64,000 nt of DNA from Glossina fuscipes (GCF_014805625.2 NW_023998415.1:20403939-20467938), one strand, 5' to 3'; shown: positions 1-13,795, counted from the first letter of the stretch. The notes: generated by a model from the sequence alone, not told the origin. Program-made: numbers and translations.

Positions 1-1380
1 GCAACACTGAGTAGCATATGTCCACTGACATCGAGTAACATCTATCTATAAATTTGTAGTGGAAATCGAACAAAATGAGATGAAGCCATGAACTAATTGA
101 GTTTGATGTTTTATCGCTAAATCGCTTTAATGCTAGTCCGAGTCCGATAGGAGTTAAGGCTCTGGAAACGTGAAACACGTTAGAGATTTCAAGTTTTGCG
201 CAATAATTATTTTGCAAGCATCTTACGCTTCTCTTCTCCTAATATTCTGGTTCGTTTCGAAAGCACTTAAAAACATTAGACAATGAAAATCTCATGTAAT
301 TTTACTATGAAATTATGCATAGCTGCCATAATTTCACATCACACATGTGGCACATGTTCTTAAAGCATGGACTGTTGAATAAAGGTAAAAAAGCTTCACT
401 TAATGTCAATGAATTTACGGACAGACTGATTATGTGTGTATTTTTCTGCGCTTGAACTCGGCAATGCTGAGCAAAAATATTGCAAATCTGTTTTAGTATA
501 CTAATCTGGTGTTGTCAGGTAAATCAGTCAGTATAATTCCTCGCAAGTTAAGCTTGTGCTTGTGTGTATGCATATGTTTACTATATTTTGCGTACACATT
601 ATTTTTTGATTTTTCTACTCATTTTTTATTTTTCTAACTTTATTCATTTACTTAAACAAAACAAGAAAAACCATTAAAATTAAAACCTTCAACTTGAAGT
701 CCACCAACATTATCAGTAGAAAGCAAATACAAAATAACAATTTACATAAATTAAAAGTTAAATCTTTATACAACACAGTCTGAATTTTTTTATTTATTTT
801 GTTTTTTTTTTTTTTTTTGCAAATTTCTTCTCTTTCTCGTTTTGCTTACTTTTTTGGTAGGAAAATGAAAAGTGAATTAGATATGTATGTAGTATGTAAA
901 TGTATATACGTGTATATAGCAAAAAACTAGAAACACAAAAAACTACATTTAAAAGCATTTGAAATTGTGGGAAGAAATGGAAACGCGAGAGAAAGGGAAA
1001 GAAGAATGGTGAAAGAACGTGAGGGAAGAGAGAGGGAAAGAGAGGCAGCGAAAAAGGCATTGGGTTTAGACAAATTGAAAAAAATGTGTTCATCTAAAAT
1101 GACGTTAGAATAATGTAAAAATAACCAGTTGTTTGTGCGTGCGTGTGTGTTTTTTATGTGTTTGTGTGCGTATATGTAATTTGGGTGTACATGTGTAAGT
1201 GCAAAAATTTGAAGATGTAAAGTCCATTTAAAATTTTAACATATTTTAAACTAAAAGTCTGTCCTAGATGTGGAGCAGACAAACGGACAGACAATCAGGC
1301 AGACAGACAGGCGTACAAACATACACGCATAAATTTTGCATACGGGACAAAAGCAGTCAAATGTGTTGTAAAAATTTTAC
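1..1380. other. gene-free AT-rich spacer
   Basis: A-, T- and TG-rich sequence with a T run at 801-819 and a GACAGACAGACAGG stretch near 1285-1310. No gene or element that I can support. Confidence 0.6.
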
Positions 1381-1477
1381 AAAATGAATCTACTGCTGTT
1401 GTTGTTGCCGTTGTTGTTATTGTTGTCAGTCACCTTAAATAAACGAATGGAAGGAGTAAAGAATGAAAAACAAATTA

Positions 1478-1872
1478 AACATATATATATATATATATAT
1501 ATATCCCAACATATATATATATATATAGGTGTTTGTGTGCATTTGTGTATGCTTATGTTTAATGTTTATTTTTGTATTACTATTTATACAACATATATAA
1601 ATAAACAAATATATATATATATAATGCATGAACACGCATTCATATGTATATACATACACACATGTATATATATATATATATACATATATATACATATATA
1701 CGTATACATACATATATGCATATATACGTATACATACATATATGCATATATACGTATACATACATATACATATATATATATGTATGTATATGTATATATA
1801 TGTATATGTGTACGAGGAACATGTAACATAAAATAAGGACTTTAGGAACATCATATGTATAATACAAACGTC

Positions 1873-1923
<51 letters not shown>

Positions 1924-2390
1924 GTATCTGTTATATATAGGAATATGTTGGGATATGCATATGCATGCATATTTATGGGCATGTATTTTGTGGTGATTTC
2001 TTTGTCAGCGTTGTCATGTTGTTGCTATTGTTGTTTGCCATATAGTAGCAGCAGCTGTTACAGTTTAGACTGGGTGGCAGTAGCGTTTGCAATGGCAGCA
2101 ACAGCATAAACACGTAAATTAATCTGACAAGTGATACTTTTAGCCTGAAGCCTAAAGTTTTATTCTATATGAACGAGTGTACGAGTAAGTGTGGATACAC
2201 GTCAAAAATGTTCCACAAGTTGTAACAAAAACAGACAACAACAAAAACAACAACAACGAAATTACAGCAAATACAAAACTGGACATTGTGTAATACAAAC
2301 ACAATAACATATACACATGTGCTCATATATACCTTGTTTAAAATGAATCCTTTTGCTGCTTCACCAACTTTACACACATACATACATATG

Positions 2391-2426
<36 letters not shown>

Positions 2427-2430
2427 AATT
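1478..2430. repeat. microsatellite cluster (AT, ATAC, CA/TA)
   Basis: (AT)n at 1481-1504 and 1510-1527, an ATAC/ATGTAT-rich block at about 1600-1810, (CA)n then (TA)n at 1872-1923, and CA/TA again at 2389-2426. All overlapping Y/I-rich frames on both strands come from these repeats. Confidence 0.9.
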
Positions 2431-5400
2431 CTTATGCACTTATACAATCATGTTTGAAGTAAAAGACCATCAGGCAAACGAAGTCACTTATTGCTAGTTG
2501 AGAGGACATCATTTGTTTTGGTATCGGGGTGCTTTTATATATGCATATATATGCGAGAATGCTACTGTTTAAACGTTGACTTTTGCCGACAATATACACA
2601 CAAGTAAAATACATAAACCTGCCACTGGTATGTGAAAATGCAATACCATTCATATACCAACAAGTTTCAATTTTTTGTTTTTTTTTTTTCTTTCTTTTTG
2701 CTTACTACAAGAGAACAATTTTTAGCTTAAAGCTAAATTCTCTGACATTCACTGAGCACAAATAAAATATATGGATAGTGCCTTATCAAGTTAAGAAAAA
2801 AGCTAGAAATTTCAGATATATATTATACTATATTTAAAAAAAAAAAAAATAAAAAAATAAAACTTCAACTTTTTCTATAATTATAAAAAGAAAAACAAAA
2901 AAACAAAAAAAATATATAGAAAAATAAATTACAATACATTACACAATAAATTTATTCGTCGTCAAGTTACGTAAGACTATCAAACCAAAATAATTTTGCC
3001 AGTCTCTTAGCAAGCCTTTGTATAGTCCACCCAGAAAAAATGTCTACCTTTTCGTAAACGATCTTCTTATTCCATAAATGTCGAGATCACCGTAAATTTG
3101 CTCACTACAAAGTCACTGACTTCTTACACTAGCGTAACGTTCATGGAATTCATTGAATGTTAAGTTGAAACGGTTGAGTTATCATGAAAGTCATAGCTGA
3201 AGAGATGGTAATCTCATTCCCCATATCCGAACGCCAACGACGGCACCGTCGAAATTGCTGCTATTTTCGCTCTACCGAAATTCTCTAATATTATCAACAT
3301 GTAAAGGCAGATAAATGCTTCCACCTAAAATCCTTTTTTCTTCCAGACGAGAAGACCACATGCTATACAAATTTATCATCTGAGTTACCCGTTTTTCAAG
3401 TCAGCATAAGCGGTTGTTATGATTGTCAAAATCAACGAACGGTTCTACAAACGGTTCAATGTTATCTCGCTCCACACGAATCAGATCTATAAAAGTTGGT
3501 AGGTCTTAGAGTATCTTGGACTCAGCAAACAGCGTCTTAATTTAACCCTTGTACAATGATACAATTGTTAGTAAGTTTCCAATTACTTTTGCTAAATCTA
3601 AAGAGATGTAAAAGAAGAAGAGACTTTCCAAAGTTATATGCAGCGAATCGAATACGTCAACTTTGCAGGATTAATTTTTCATATTTTTTGTTTTTTTTTT
3701 TTTTTTTGTTTTCAGAGGAAACGTTAACATTAGTATTTGCGTTCACGTTCCTACATTTATTCGAACTTTGTAGGGCTAGTATTAGTTCCAAACCCTAGAA
3801 GTGCACTTTGTTTGGTTACATCAACGAGCAAATCATAAGAATCTGTAGCAGTTGGTTACATGTCCACTTACTTGTCTGTTCCTCACTCCGCTAATGCATT
3901 AAGTTTCCCCACTGTTTATCCATCCACTTATTAACTTATTCAGTCGGTTTATACATTTCAGTCTGCTTGTCCGCGCCTTCATCAGTCCGCTTAAGTAACT
4001 CTTTACCTTTGTGCTTGTCCACCTCGTTATTCTTTAGCATTTCCGCCCGCTTGTCCTCCCGTTTACACATCCGCATGCTTGCCGAGGCCGCTTACACGTC
4101 GCTTATGAATTTCAGTCTGCTTTTTCATCCCTTCGCCAATCCGCTTATCTAGTTATTCTTCACCACCTGCTTTTCTGTCCTCGTCTCCCTGTACCTACCT
4201 TTCATCTTCTTCCCCCTCTCTTTTATTATATAATCGCTTCAAAGTGAACTTTACACGATTTTATAAAATCCATATAGATTTAATTCCTTCATTTGTATAT
4301 CAGGTTTAACACTTCATTGTCTCCACGGAGGCAGAAGTCCATGGCAAAGCTCCCCCAGATATTGTGCGCAGTCCTTTTTCCACTTATTTACGTCCTCGAT
4401 TTTTCTAATTTATGTTCAAGTTCATTTTGCAGTTTTGCCGGCATTATAAGGAGACACTCATTAGGTGCTCTCCTGAAAATAAATGCTACGTAAAATTAAG
4501 GAAAAAAAAAACGATTTAATTCGTTTGGCTATCGGTATAAGAGGTTAAAAATTGGACGCAAAGTCCTAAGTAAGAATACGCCTGAATACGCCTACGTGGC
4601 TTAAAAAATGTCGTTAATGAAATTGTGCATTCTTGCAATCATGTTTCGTATTAGTCGGAAAATCGCTCCTGATATCGGCTAAGCCAAATCAATGCTTTAA
4701 TCGAGTTATTTTTGATGTCTGATGCTTACTGCGAACGGATGCAATCTAAACTCGAATTAATTAATTATTTCGAGCCGGTTTTCTGAGTTTTCTAACTAAA
4801 CGCTTTTGATTTATTCTTAGCGCACTTCCGCGTAACGTCAACACTGTCGTCAAACAGACAACGGCAGATGGCTAGAAGCACAAAACATCGATCAATGACT
4901 CCCGCAACTGCCGCCTCTGATAAAAGGTTGATAATACTTTTGGAAAATTTTAGCTCTCGAACGACGTCTATCAAAATTGTGATTCGTTTTGATTGTTAAA
5001 AAAAAAAAATATCGCTCGAACTCTGCGTGGGCTTGAAATCCGTGATGGTCATTCCTCTTCGTCGTGACTAGCCGTTTGTCTATTTGTCCCGACATTGATG
5101 ATACTGGCCATCCACAAAAGCTTGACTACACCAGAATATATCGAAATAATCTCTTGACAATTGCTTTCGATAACCAAAAGGTTGAGTTCAAAGAGATATC
5201 GAATCCTAAATCCGAAAGATATCAAGAGCCAGTCAGTGTATTTGTTATTTTGCATGAAAATTTAGTCGTGAAAAATCTGGCCTCCGAGTGGTTGCAATGG
5301 AAGGCTACAAAGAAAAAATTTCATGAATTGACGTTCGAAACGCTTGCCCTCACCAACTATGCTGCTGTATCTTAAACGCATGCGCCGGCGAAAAAGACTG

Positions 5401-6058
5401 ATCAGATTGTGTCACTCTGCAGGTGTACAAAGTCGCATTTTGCGAAGAAAAAAGTTGGTAAAAATTATTGATCGTCATGTATGTGTATATGTCGTAGTAT
5501 TTGCGAGAAATGAGAAATTCCGATACTTATATGTTTTAAGAAGGATTCCGTAGCTTCTTTTTTGCTTTAAAATATTTTGTAGCACAATTATGCAGTTGTT
5601 TGTATATGTATGAGGACGAGTGTACCCAGTAATGACTTTTAAACCCGGCGCCTTCGTACTTAATCCAACAACACCAATATATTTTTGGTTTGCCTGCCTT
5701 TCTATCGAAAACTCATCGTCGTGCTGTTGTATGCCGCTCCATACATGCTGTCCGGCCGGTATATTCATTGTATGTGCACGCGGTAAATGTAAGTGGCTTT
5801 GCATGTATGTACGTAACATACTTGAACTATGTTAAGTTTTTCTCTTCAAAATTCTGTATGCGTTTTATATAAAACAGAGCATTGAGGCTTCTCTTCAATA
5901 TTTCAGAGAGTATGAGATACGTACTTCTGTAGAATTGTAATCTATTTTTCGCCCATTAGGATGATTAGGTACTTGTATTAGTGACTCCATTAAATACGCA
6001 CGCTTATGTATTCTTTATTAACATAATGTTCGCAGCTGATTCAACCCTTTAATGCATA
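2431..6058. other. gene-free spacer
   Basis: Apart from the motif repeat at 3850-4160, nothing identifiable. The base composition at 3000-5400 is less AT-rich than its surroundings and holds some 60- to 100-codon frames (for example 5064-5375 +) without a recognised family, good start or splice context. Confidence 0.5.
3850..4160 (+). repeat. degenerate pyrimidine-rich repeat of a CCRCTTA-type motif
   Basis: TCCACTTA, TCCGCTTA, GCCGCTTA and related CTGCTTGTCC words recur about ten times with strong C/T bias on the plus strand. The spacing is irregular. It may be a worn satellite; the frame across it has no protein-like features I recognise. Confidence 0.4.
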
Positions 6059-6101
<43 letters not shown>

Positions 6102-6140
6102 TTTTAACCGTCTTCTGCTGCAACATTCGCGATCAAAAAA
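6059..6140 (+). repeat. (TCTG)n microsatellite inside a dispersed repeat remnant
   Basis: About ten uninterrupted TCTG units (6059-6101), followed by CTGCAACATTCGCGATC, which resembles the sequence after the CTGTCCGTCTG block at 8215. The microsatellite probably grew from that block. Confidence 0.6.
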
Positions 6141-8214
6141 GAGTAACCATATATGTTGTTATGTCTTAGCATAACTCTGTAATAGTTAACTAAAAATTGA
6201 AATATTCATCTATAACAGGTAAGGAGGATGGAAACCAAGACATTACATCACATTATATTAAGCACGTAAACCATTTTTGACGAAAAGCATTATAAGCTGC
6301 AAATCAATGACAAATATTGACTTCAATCTTCATTAATCATCATAATTAAGGCAAATACTTTTCAAAGTCATTTAAAAGTCAAATGACACGAATGCTCTTA
6401 AAGAGATGCATTATAATCTTTATATACATATATATATATATATATATATTTTATTAATTCGAAATGATAGATTTTAAACGATCGTCTCAATATGAATCTG
6501 ATAACATCCTTGCTTGTTATTCGACCAATTTTTAAAAGCTTCTTCCCCTTTTTTTCACACACTAGTTCAAGTTCATTCACTAATTTCTTCGAAGGAAGAG
6601 TGAAATCATGGCGATATAGTATGCGAGTAAACGACCAAGTTCACTTAAAAGTCATGAGCTGTTTGCTAGATTGTTCCCAGAAATTAATTAAGAAATATTT
6701 GTCTTTTTTTTTTTCATCTTGCTTTCGAAATTAAATACAAATTGCTTTCATTTCGTTTTGCATAAATTTTGTTACCGTGCATGCATGCGATTGAACACAT
6801 TTGTCTATCTATGCACATGGGGCAAAATGGAGCAAAAAGAAAACAAAAAAAAAAAATAAATAAATAAATAAATAAAAAATAATAAATAAATAAATAAATA
6901 AATATATATAAATATGTATATAAATTGACATCTCAGTGGTATGTTTGACACATTGACCGACATTTTAATAAAACATAATCAAAATGAAAACTTTTTCTTG
7001 ATACCGATGTGCTGTTATAGTTAATGTATGTATATTGATTGATGGCTTGAGTGGTCAATATTAAATATTTATTTGCTGAGCACTGAGGTCGTCGTCATCA
7101 CAAATTTTATGCTGTTTCATTGTTTTTCGTGTTTCTGAGGAAATTGTGCAAATGTACGCATTATTACGTGCAGATCGAAACAAAGCCGATATATTATAAA
7201 GAGACAGAAATTGAAGCATGCTACGAGTAAGAGAGATGACTAGGGATAAATAGAACGAAAGATGTAAAAAAAAAAATAAAAAATAAAAAATAAATAAATA
7301 AGTAAATAAAAAAATATAGAGCAGATAAAAACCTTTACAGATATAGCGTAAAAATTGTATTGTTTGCTTTCAATTTAGTGCCCGAAAAAACTTTAATGCA
7401 ATTTTCACAAGTGTTTTTTTCCCCGACTGTCCATGAGAGGAAATTGTTGATTTATCTTTCGCTGTTAAAAAGGGCTTTAATGGATTAAAATAACTTTGTT
7501 TTTTCATTTTTCCTCTTTTTAATTTTTTATTTTATTATGAATCTCAAAAAAAAAATTTGTAAATTCTTTTCATAGCTATCGCAGAGAATGCAACAGAGAG
7601 CGTGAGAGAGAGAAAGAGATAGGAAAGGAAAGAGATACGATATATTTAATTTGCCAAGCACTTGTAACGCGAAGCAATACGCTTTATATGTATATACATA
7701 TACAGTTTGATCAAGGTAACAGCAGGATTGGTCAATTGGTCAAGTCGGCCCATCACATACCGTCTATCTAGTTGTCCTGGAAGTTGGTGGAAAATGTAAC
7801 ATTTTCTTCTTTCTTCTCTTCCTAAGAAATTGGATTTTATTTGCAATCATAATGGACAACTTGGACTTTCACTGCAATAAAATTATTCGAAATTGAAATT
7901 AAATTCAAGAATCACTTAAATCAAATTCGTGGGATAGGGTGTGCGTAGAGGCAGCGGTCACTTTTGAAGCGCTGCAAATTATAGAAACTATGATTTCAAT
8001 TAGATGTACCCATATACTGTCGATGTACATATGCCGGTTGTTGCTGTAAAACAATTCAGCCCAAAGTAAAAAAACATTTAACCAAATATAAATGAATTTG
8101 GAACTATTATGTTCGCTTCATTGATTCCCATTACTTTACAGCAATAAATACAAACTGGGAACTGTGTCAAATCTTAAATTTTAAATATTTATTATAGAAC
8201 TTGCGGTTCAAAAT
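6141..8214. other. gene-free spacer with AAAT tracts
   Basis: (AAAT)n tracts at 6846-6902 and 7266-7311 and a GA-rich patch near 7597-7636. No gene seen. Confidence 0.6.
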
Positions 8215-8480
8215 CATTTTCTAAATTTAACCTTGTCTGTCCGTCTGTCCATCTGTCCGTCTTTCATAATGTTGAAGCTGCAATCCGCGATTTTTGCGAT
8301 ACTTTGAGGGCGAATGTTATTGAAAATAGTTCAGATCGATCCACTTTTTCGACCACTTGCTACCCGACGCCTGAAATGAACGGTAGGAAATTTGGATTCG
8401 ATCGGCCTATCTCTTAGGTCTTAGCATATATGGGGCTATCATGGAAAGCTAGCCCCTATATGGAGAGACCGAATAGGAAA
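8215..8480 (+). mobile_element. dispersed repeat remnant, plus orientation
   Basis: Carries the TTAACCTTGTCTGTCCGTCTG block followed by a segment ending in CCACTTTTTCGACCA, also seen at 26875 and in weaker form at 30830. The 3' side includes a hairpin at 8417-8470. Non-coding; family name not known to me. Confidence 0.55.
8417..8470. repeat. imperfect hairpin
   Basis: GGTCT (8417-8421) pairs with AGACC (8466-8470), and inside it CATATATGGGGCTA pairs with TAGCCCCTATATG except for one unpaired base, around a loop of about 11 nt. It lies in a dispersed repeat remnant. Confidence 0.75.
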
Positions 8481-10383
8481 AATAATAAAATTTTTCGGAA
8501 AAAAATTTCTCAATAGTTTTCTTGTGTCATTTTATCAATCATATGATTATTTGTATCAGCAATTTTACCAATTAGTAGATAGCTATGGGAAATTTTCTAA
8601 TAAAATTTAAGCATCAGCTTGGACTGTAACAGAAAGTAGTGAAATGGACTTTCTCGTAACTGAAAGATAAATTTATCCAACTTGCAGAAATCCTAACGAT
8701 CCTAAGATTCTTTTAAACATCTGTCTGCCTGTTAGCCATTGATTACTTGTAAAATAAAATCTTTTATTAACAACTTATATATATGTATATATATGTATAT
8801 ATATATATATATGTATACATATATATAGGAAGGCAAGTTTAGTCAAAGTCTGTTCTAGGGAAATTTTAAAAGCGTCTGACTCAAGCGCATATTAGTAAGT
8901 ATGAGTATGTATGAGATCCATCAACATAGTCAAATGCAGACACACATACACACACAGACACGCACACACACAATTGTTTCAGTTATTTTGCTTTCTATCA
9001 ATAACAAACAGCAATTTTATTAAACTCAATTTGCCCGATTTGGTCTACTCAGAAGCATTTCGTATTCCAATTGCACAACGTCTAAAAAATGACAATTAGC
9101 TAATTAAAATGTATGACATATACCGCCTGAGAGCATATATTTGCGTGAACACATCTACGCGCATCTATATACATTTGCATAAGCATTAGCGCATATTTCG
9201 TAGGCGTTCAGTACTGCAATACAATTAGCGAACATACAAAAACTCATATAACATTGAACAATTTGTTGCATTCGTTCTCTAAACTGCATTTAATGTGTGT
9301 GTGAAAATAAAAAAAAAAAAATAAAAAAATGTTTTTTCTTCTGATAAAACAAAAAAATGAAAAGAAAAAATTCAGGAAAAATGCAAATCTTTAAATCAAT
9401 AGAAATTATTCATGTTATGTATACGTACATATAATGTACGTACGTGTCTACGTTGAACTATCTTTACTTAAAATCATTTGTAAATGGTATTCTTAGTAAT
9501 CGATTTCCATTTAAATGCGGCGAAGGCAACGAATGGTCATTCAGAAGAGTAACAATAGGCAAAAAAAAACAAAAAAAACAAAAAAAAAACCAAAGCAAAA
9601 AAAGGAATTATTTCGGGGTGGTCACGATAGATATATTTATGAAAATATCACGTATTAACAATAAATTTTGCCTCTTTTTATAAACAAAAAATTAATGGAC
9701 ATTGACAAAGGAGGCGCTTCAATGGCTCCAACACAATACTTCTGATATGCTAAAGTAATAAATCATGTCAGGAATAAGTTCATACACAACCGAATAATAA
9801 TATTTATACGAAAACTTTCAAGGACTATTTGTTAAAATAAAAACCAAAAAAAAAAAATAAATAAATAAAATAAAAATAAGTAAAAAATAAAATTTAATCA
9901 AATTCAAAGATTTTCAAGAACTGTTTCTAAGCTGTTTTACTTCACGTGCTCAATGAAGATCTGCGTTATATGAAATTTGCACATATTGCGGGTAACCTTT
10001 AAGGCTGAACGTTGAAAATCCGCCTAAAGAATATATGGTATTCTTCATCACTATAAATAGCAAAATCGATTATGTCGTCTACCTGCCACAGGCCTGCCTA
10101 TTTGCTGCACTCACATTTGTGATCTCAAAATTTTCGTTAAGTGAACAAACTTGCTTTTCACGCTATCATCACGCTAAACTCGAAAGTTGGGGAAACGATT
10201 AATGCATCCGTTTATAATTACAACAGGAAAAATGGTTATAGTGGTCCATGATCCATCATCAAATACACAACTTCGCTTGCCACAATTATCCACGTTATCC
10301 ACAGGCGTTCGAAACTAAGGCGTTACATAGAAAGCAACGATCGACAACGTGATCCGATCCAAATCATTTTCAATAGCGTTCGT
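8481..10383. other. gene-free spacer
   Basis: TATATG microsatellite at 8777-8827, an ACAC stretch at 8938-8971, A-rich tracts at 9308-9370 and 9845-9895. No gene seen. Confidence 0.6.
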
Positions 10384-10756
10384 TTTTTTTTTTTTTTTTT
10401 TTTTTTGTATACGACAAGGCATTCAGGAGATATCCCCTATGGAAGAATGGGAGGAGAGAACACTGTCTATGTACCCTTGATTTAAATGTGGTAACATTAG
10501 ACACGGGGGGAAAGACGCCTACCGCTCGATTGTTCCAAAGGAGTGTGGGGTAATGAAAGCATGACGAGTTGTCGGTATTTTGGCGAGTCGAGAACGAGTG
10601 GATGGGAACGTTGAGAAAGCCTCGTAATTCTCTTAAACGATAAGACAAACCGATGGACAAGATTCTTTTATCACTTGCCACGCCTTGACGTTTAGACACA
10701 TTTTCGCCGTCCAAGAGCACCTCAACGTTTCGCTGTACGCGGCCGAAAGTCTCCAA
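10384..10756 (-). pseudogene. non-LTR retrotransposon (CR1/Jockey-like) ORF2 C-terminal fragment with poly(A) tail
   Basis: The minus-strand translation has the hallmarks of the extreme C-terminus of LINE reverse transcriptase proteins: GRVQRNVEVLL near the start, then TLLWNN, VFPP and FKSRVHRQ, which correspond to the usual L-RVQRR..., LWNSLP, VFP and FK-RV-R motifs. A segment normally found between the two blocks is shortened. The frame runs straight into an A run (T run 10384-10406 on the plus strand), consistent with a retrotransposed 3' end. No RT catalytic domain is present. It is an old, 5'-truncated copy. Confidence 0.7.
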
Positions 10757-11380
10757 GTAAAATTATCTCGAAAACTGGGACCTGGGATCATAATCGATCA
10801 TAATCAGTGAACTCATTTATCAAAAATGTATTTATTCTGTCGTCTTTAGAATTTATACCTTGCGGCAGGAAGAATGGCTGCATTTATTCTTAGTTGACGC
10901 TCGAGAGATGAGGATGTTCCCTCACCACTGAATTAATAAAAAACAAAGCGCTATGAAAGATAAATACCAGCATCAAATCTTCGAAATACCTAAGCAATCT
11001 TTTCCACGTTGGGCGCTATGGCTTTTACAATGAGAAACGGTTGCACAGAACAACTTTCTGCTTTCCTGACCTGATTGCACATTAAGGAGCAATGTCTTCT
11101 AATGCATTCAAGCTGCCATTAATAATGTGTTCTCTGCTCAGATCGTTAAGCAAATGGATAGTTCAAGAATTATTTCAACAAGAGGTAATAGAAAAGAAAA
11201 GCTCAGACCGCTGTCTGAATTAAACAATTTGTCGGTCTCTTATAGTATGCTAATGGGAAGGACAGAAGTTGCCAGCAGTTATACATTTTTTTCTCCCGAC
11301 ACTATCGTCTGCATGGTAGGGTAAGAAATTTTTGAATGACTCAGCGCGTACACATAATGTAGCCTCTAATGTGTGTTTTG

Positions 11381-11407
11381 ACACACACACACACACACAC
11401 ACACACA
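11381..11407 (+). repeat. (AC)n microsatellite
   Basis: Uninterrupted AC dinucleotides, about 13 units. Confidence 0.95.
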
Positions 11408-11957
11408 TTGCAAACTCAACGATAACGCTACAAAAGTGTATTTTCATCCTGGTGTTTATCTTTTTTTTTTGCACAGAGTTTGGCCGGATTTAAATATGTG
11501 TTAGTCGTACGTTCGATTGTGTTCGTGTGTATTCCGTTAGTTATTCATTTTTAAATTATTTAAATATATGGATCGCATTCTTTTTCGTCGTATGATTTTA
11601 CACCGTCCAATCACAAAGTTCCCCGCGAGAAGGTAAATGCATGATTAAGTGATTAAAATGATTTAAGACTTGGTTTTTTGTTAATTCTCTTCTTTTTTTT
11701 TTCTCTCTTTTTTTTCAAATGTTAACTCTCTGCCCCGCTGTGTGTTAATGTGCAAAGTTGTGTTACAATGTCAGCACAGAAGAGTTGTCTTATAATTATG
11801 TAAGCAAAGTTGTTTTCAAAGGTTTTGTAAAAAAGAAGTCATTAAAAACACATGTTTAATATGAAATTGAAAAGAAACAGGAGACAATAATTCAAACCAT
11901 GAAAATGTAAAAAAAAAACCCAAAGCGAAAACAACCAGGACTTGAAACGAATCTTAG

Positions 11958-12060
11958 ATACCCATCACCGAAATTATTATTATCATCCAACCTGATCCGT
12001 TTTGACTGCCAATCAAATCGGCATTCTTTAAACAGGCAGACAGACACAGACAGGTTGTCC
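11958..12060 (+). mobile_element. dispersed repeat fragment
   Basis: GATACCCATCACCGAAATTA matches the start of the fragment at 57159. AGGCAGACAGACACAGACAGG at the other end is like the complement of the family's CTGTC block. Short and decayed. Confidence 0.4.
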
Positions 12061-12151
12061 TCTTCTACTGGCTCTACGCGTAAATCCTCAATGAAAGTCG
12101 CATAAATATATATGGCTAATCATATTTTAAGGATTGTTGTACACGACTCTT

Positions 12152-12154
<3 letters not shown>

Positions 12155-12183
<29 letters not shown>
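12155..12183 (+). repeat. poly(T) run
   Basis: About 29 consecutive T. Could be the reverse of a retroposon tail, but I see no element body next to it. Confidence 0.9.
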
Positions 12184-12185
<2 letters not shown>

Positions 12186-13582
12186 TAAACACTAAAGGTT
12201 TAGAAATATAATGATTTAATTAGATGAAACTTTTTAGTGATAAGTCATACACGGCTTGATAAAGCTAATATAAGATCGGTTAAGTTAAATCGCGAGCAAA
12301 TAAATAACTGCTTAGCACACAGTTTAACTGTTTCGAGTAATTTATAAGCTGCCATACAAACCTGATATAATGGCGGGTCATTTCAAGAGCAGCCTAGGTT
12401 GGGAGTGTTAAATTTTACGCAAAAAGGTAAACTTCGTTTCGTGCAATTTAATGTTACAGAAAAAAAAAAAAAATAAGAAAACAAAAACAAAACAAAAAAA
12501 TAATCAAAAATTTATAACTTCTTTGATAAATACAAAAACAAAAAAGCAGGGAAAAAATAACGGTAGAAACCAGCTCAGCTTTTAGAAATTTGCTTAAATT
12601 GAAAAATCAGGTGATTTATAACGGAATTTTTAATGTTTTTTTTAAATGTACAACAAAGTGTAACGAATTATTCATATTTTTATTTTTGCCTTGCGGTGTA
12701 TGTTGGAAACTCGTTTCGGTTAAGTTAGGGCGCAGAGAAGGAAGCTCTTGGCTCTTAAAGATATTTCTCGGACTCCTATTCAATGAAATAGTGGCGGGAA
12801 AATCTTAGTCTTCTTTAACAGCAGCACGGAAGCAAAAAATTTATGTAATCCTGAGTGACATGCATATCCATTGCAAGAGCCGTTTGAAAACAATATCTGT
12901 GGGGACCCATTAGACATGAAAGGAAATATTGCTTTAATATATACATCATGCATACATAAATATTGGTTAGAATGAGTCAATTTCAAAGGCAGTCGATTCA
13001 ACAGCATAAACAACTTCCTATGCCTCTCCAAGATCTTCAGTATACTTGTTTCGTAAGCAAGATGATGCCATTGCTTAAAGGAATCAGTCAAATGATTCTT
13101 TGAATGACTCGCATTGTGACTAAAGAATTCTTTATCCGATTACGCAATAATAGCCGAATAAAAAAGTAGTGTGGAAGTACTACGGCTCTACGGCTATGGC
13201 CGAGAGAAAACGCAATTACCCTTGATCGATCATTGAAAAATAGGACGAATGTCTTTTTCAACATAAAAATAAACATTTCAAACCAGCATATAATGAACAG
13301 GCCAAGTTAGATCTTCTTTATGTTATATGTTGTGTTATAGACTACTAATCTCTTGATTTAGACGTACGAATGATTAAAAATGCCTTAACTTGGTAAATGT
13401 CAAAAAAGCGCTTCGCGCGCTTATCGTGGTTTGTGCCTTCACAAAGTCACAGATGTGTTCGTCAGTCTGCAAAAAGTATGTTAATGCCCTCGAACACCAC
13501 TTGTCTTGTCTGACTGCTTATTTTCCTTCATTTTTTAACTCGACGACCAATCACTGAGGCGATGCCTCTTATTCTTGTAATA

Positions 13583-13795
13583 CGGTGATGGTCGAAAAGA
13601 AGTGAGGAAAGAGAAAGAGATAGAAAAGCGGTCGGAACTTAGTGGGTGTGTGCTCAATCGGTAAGTGTTATCCCTCTATCAGCTGAGCATTCACTGTAAT
13701 TAAAACCAAAAGTAAACTCGACGCACTGAGATGTGAGCCCAAGAACACGGACTTGGTAGATGCGATTCTTAACTGCTCGGCTATTCATGCGGATA
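13583..13795 (-). mobile_element. tRNA-derived SINE, near full-length copy
   Basis: On the minus strand the head carries a tRNA-like A box (TAGCCGAGCAGTTAAG, complement of 13768-13783) and a mutated B box (complement of 13728-13740). The body includes a stretch resembling GCACACACCCACTAAG and a pyrimidine-rich 3' part ending in CGACCATCACC. The same order of blocks recurs at five other sites in this window, so it is a family. Pol III type 2 promoter boxes in a short non-coding element define a tRNA-derived SINE. I do not recognise a named family. Confidence 0.75.

Larger units (their letters stand above)
10757..13582. other. gene-free spacer around a repeat fragment
   Basis: Holds the AC repeat at 11381, the repeat fragment at 11958 and the T run at 12155. 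Minus-strand frames at 12780-13091 and 13088-13276 are open but unrecognised and overlap in different frames; a decayed element is possible. Confidence 0.5.

Noticed and set aside
1384..1899. Several Y/I-rich open frames on both strands
   Set aside because: They are translations of AT/CA microsatellites; no codon structure beyond the repeat.
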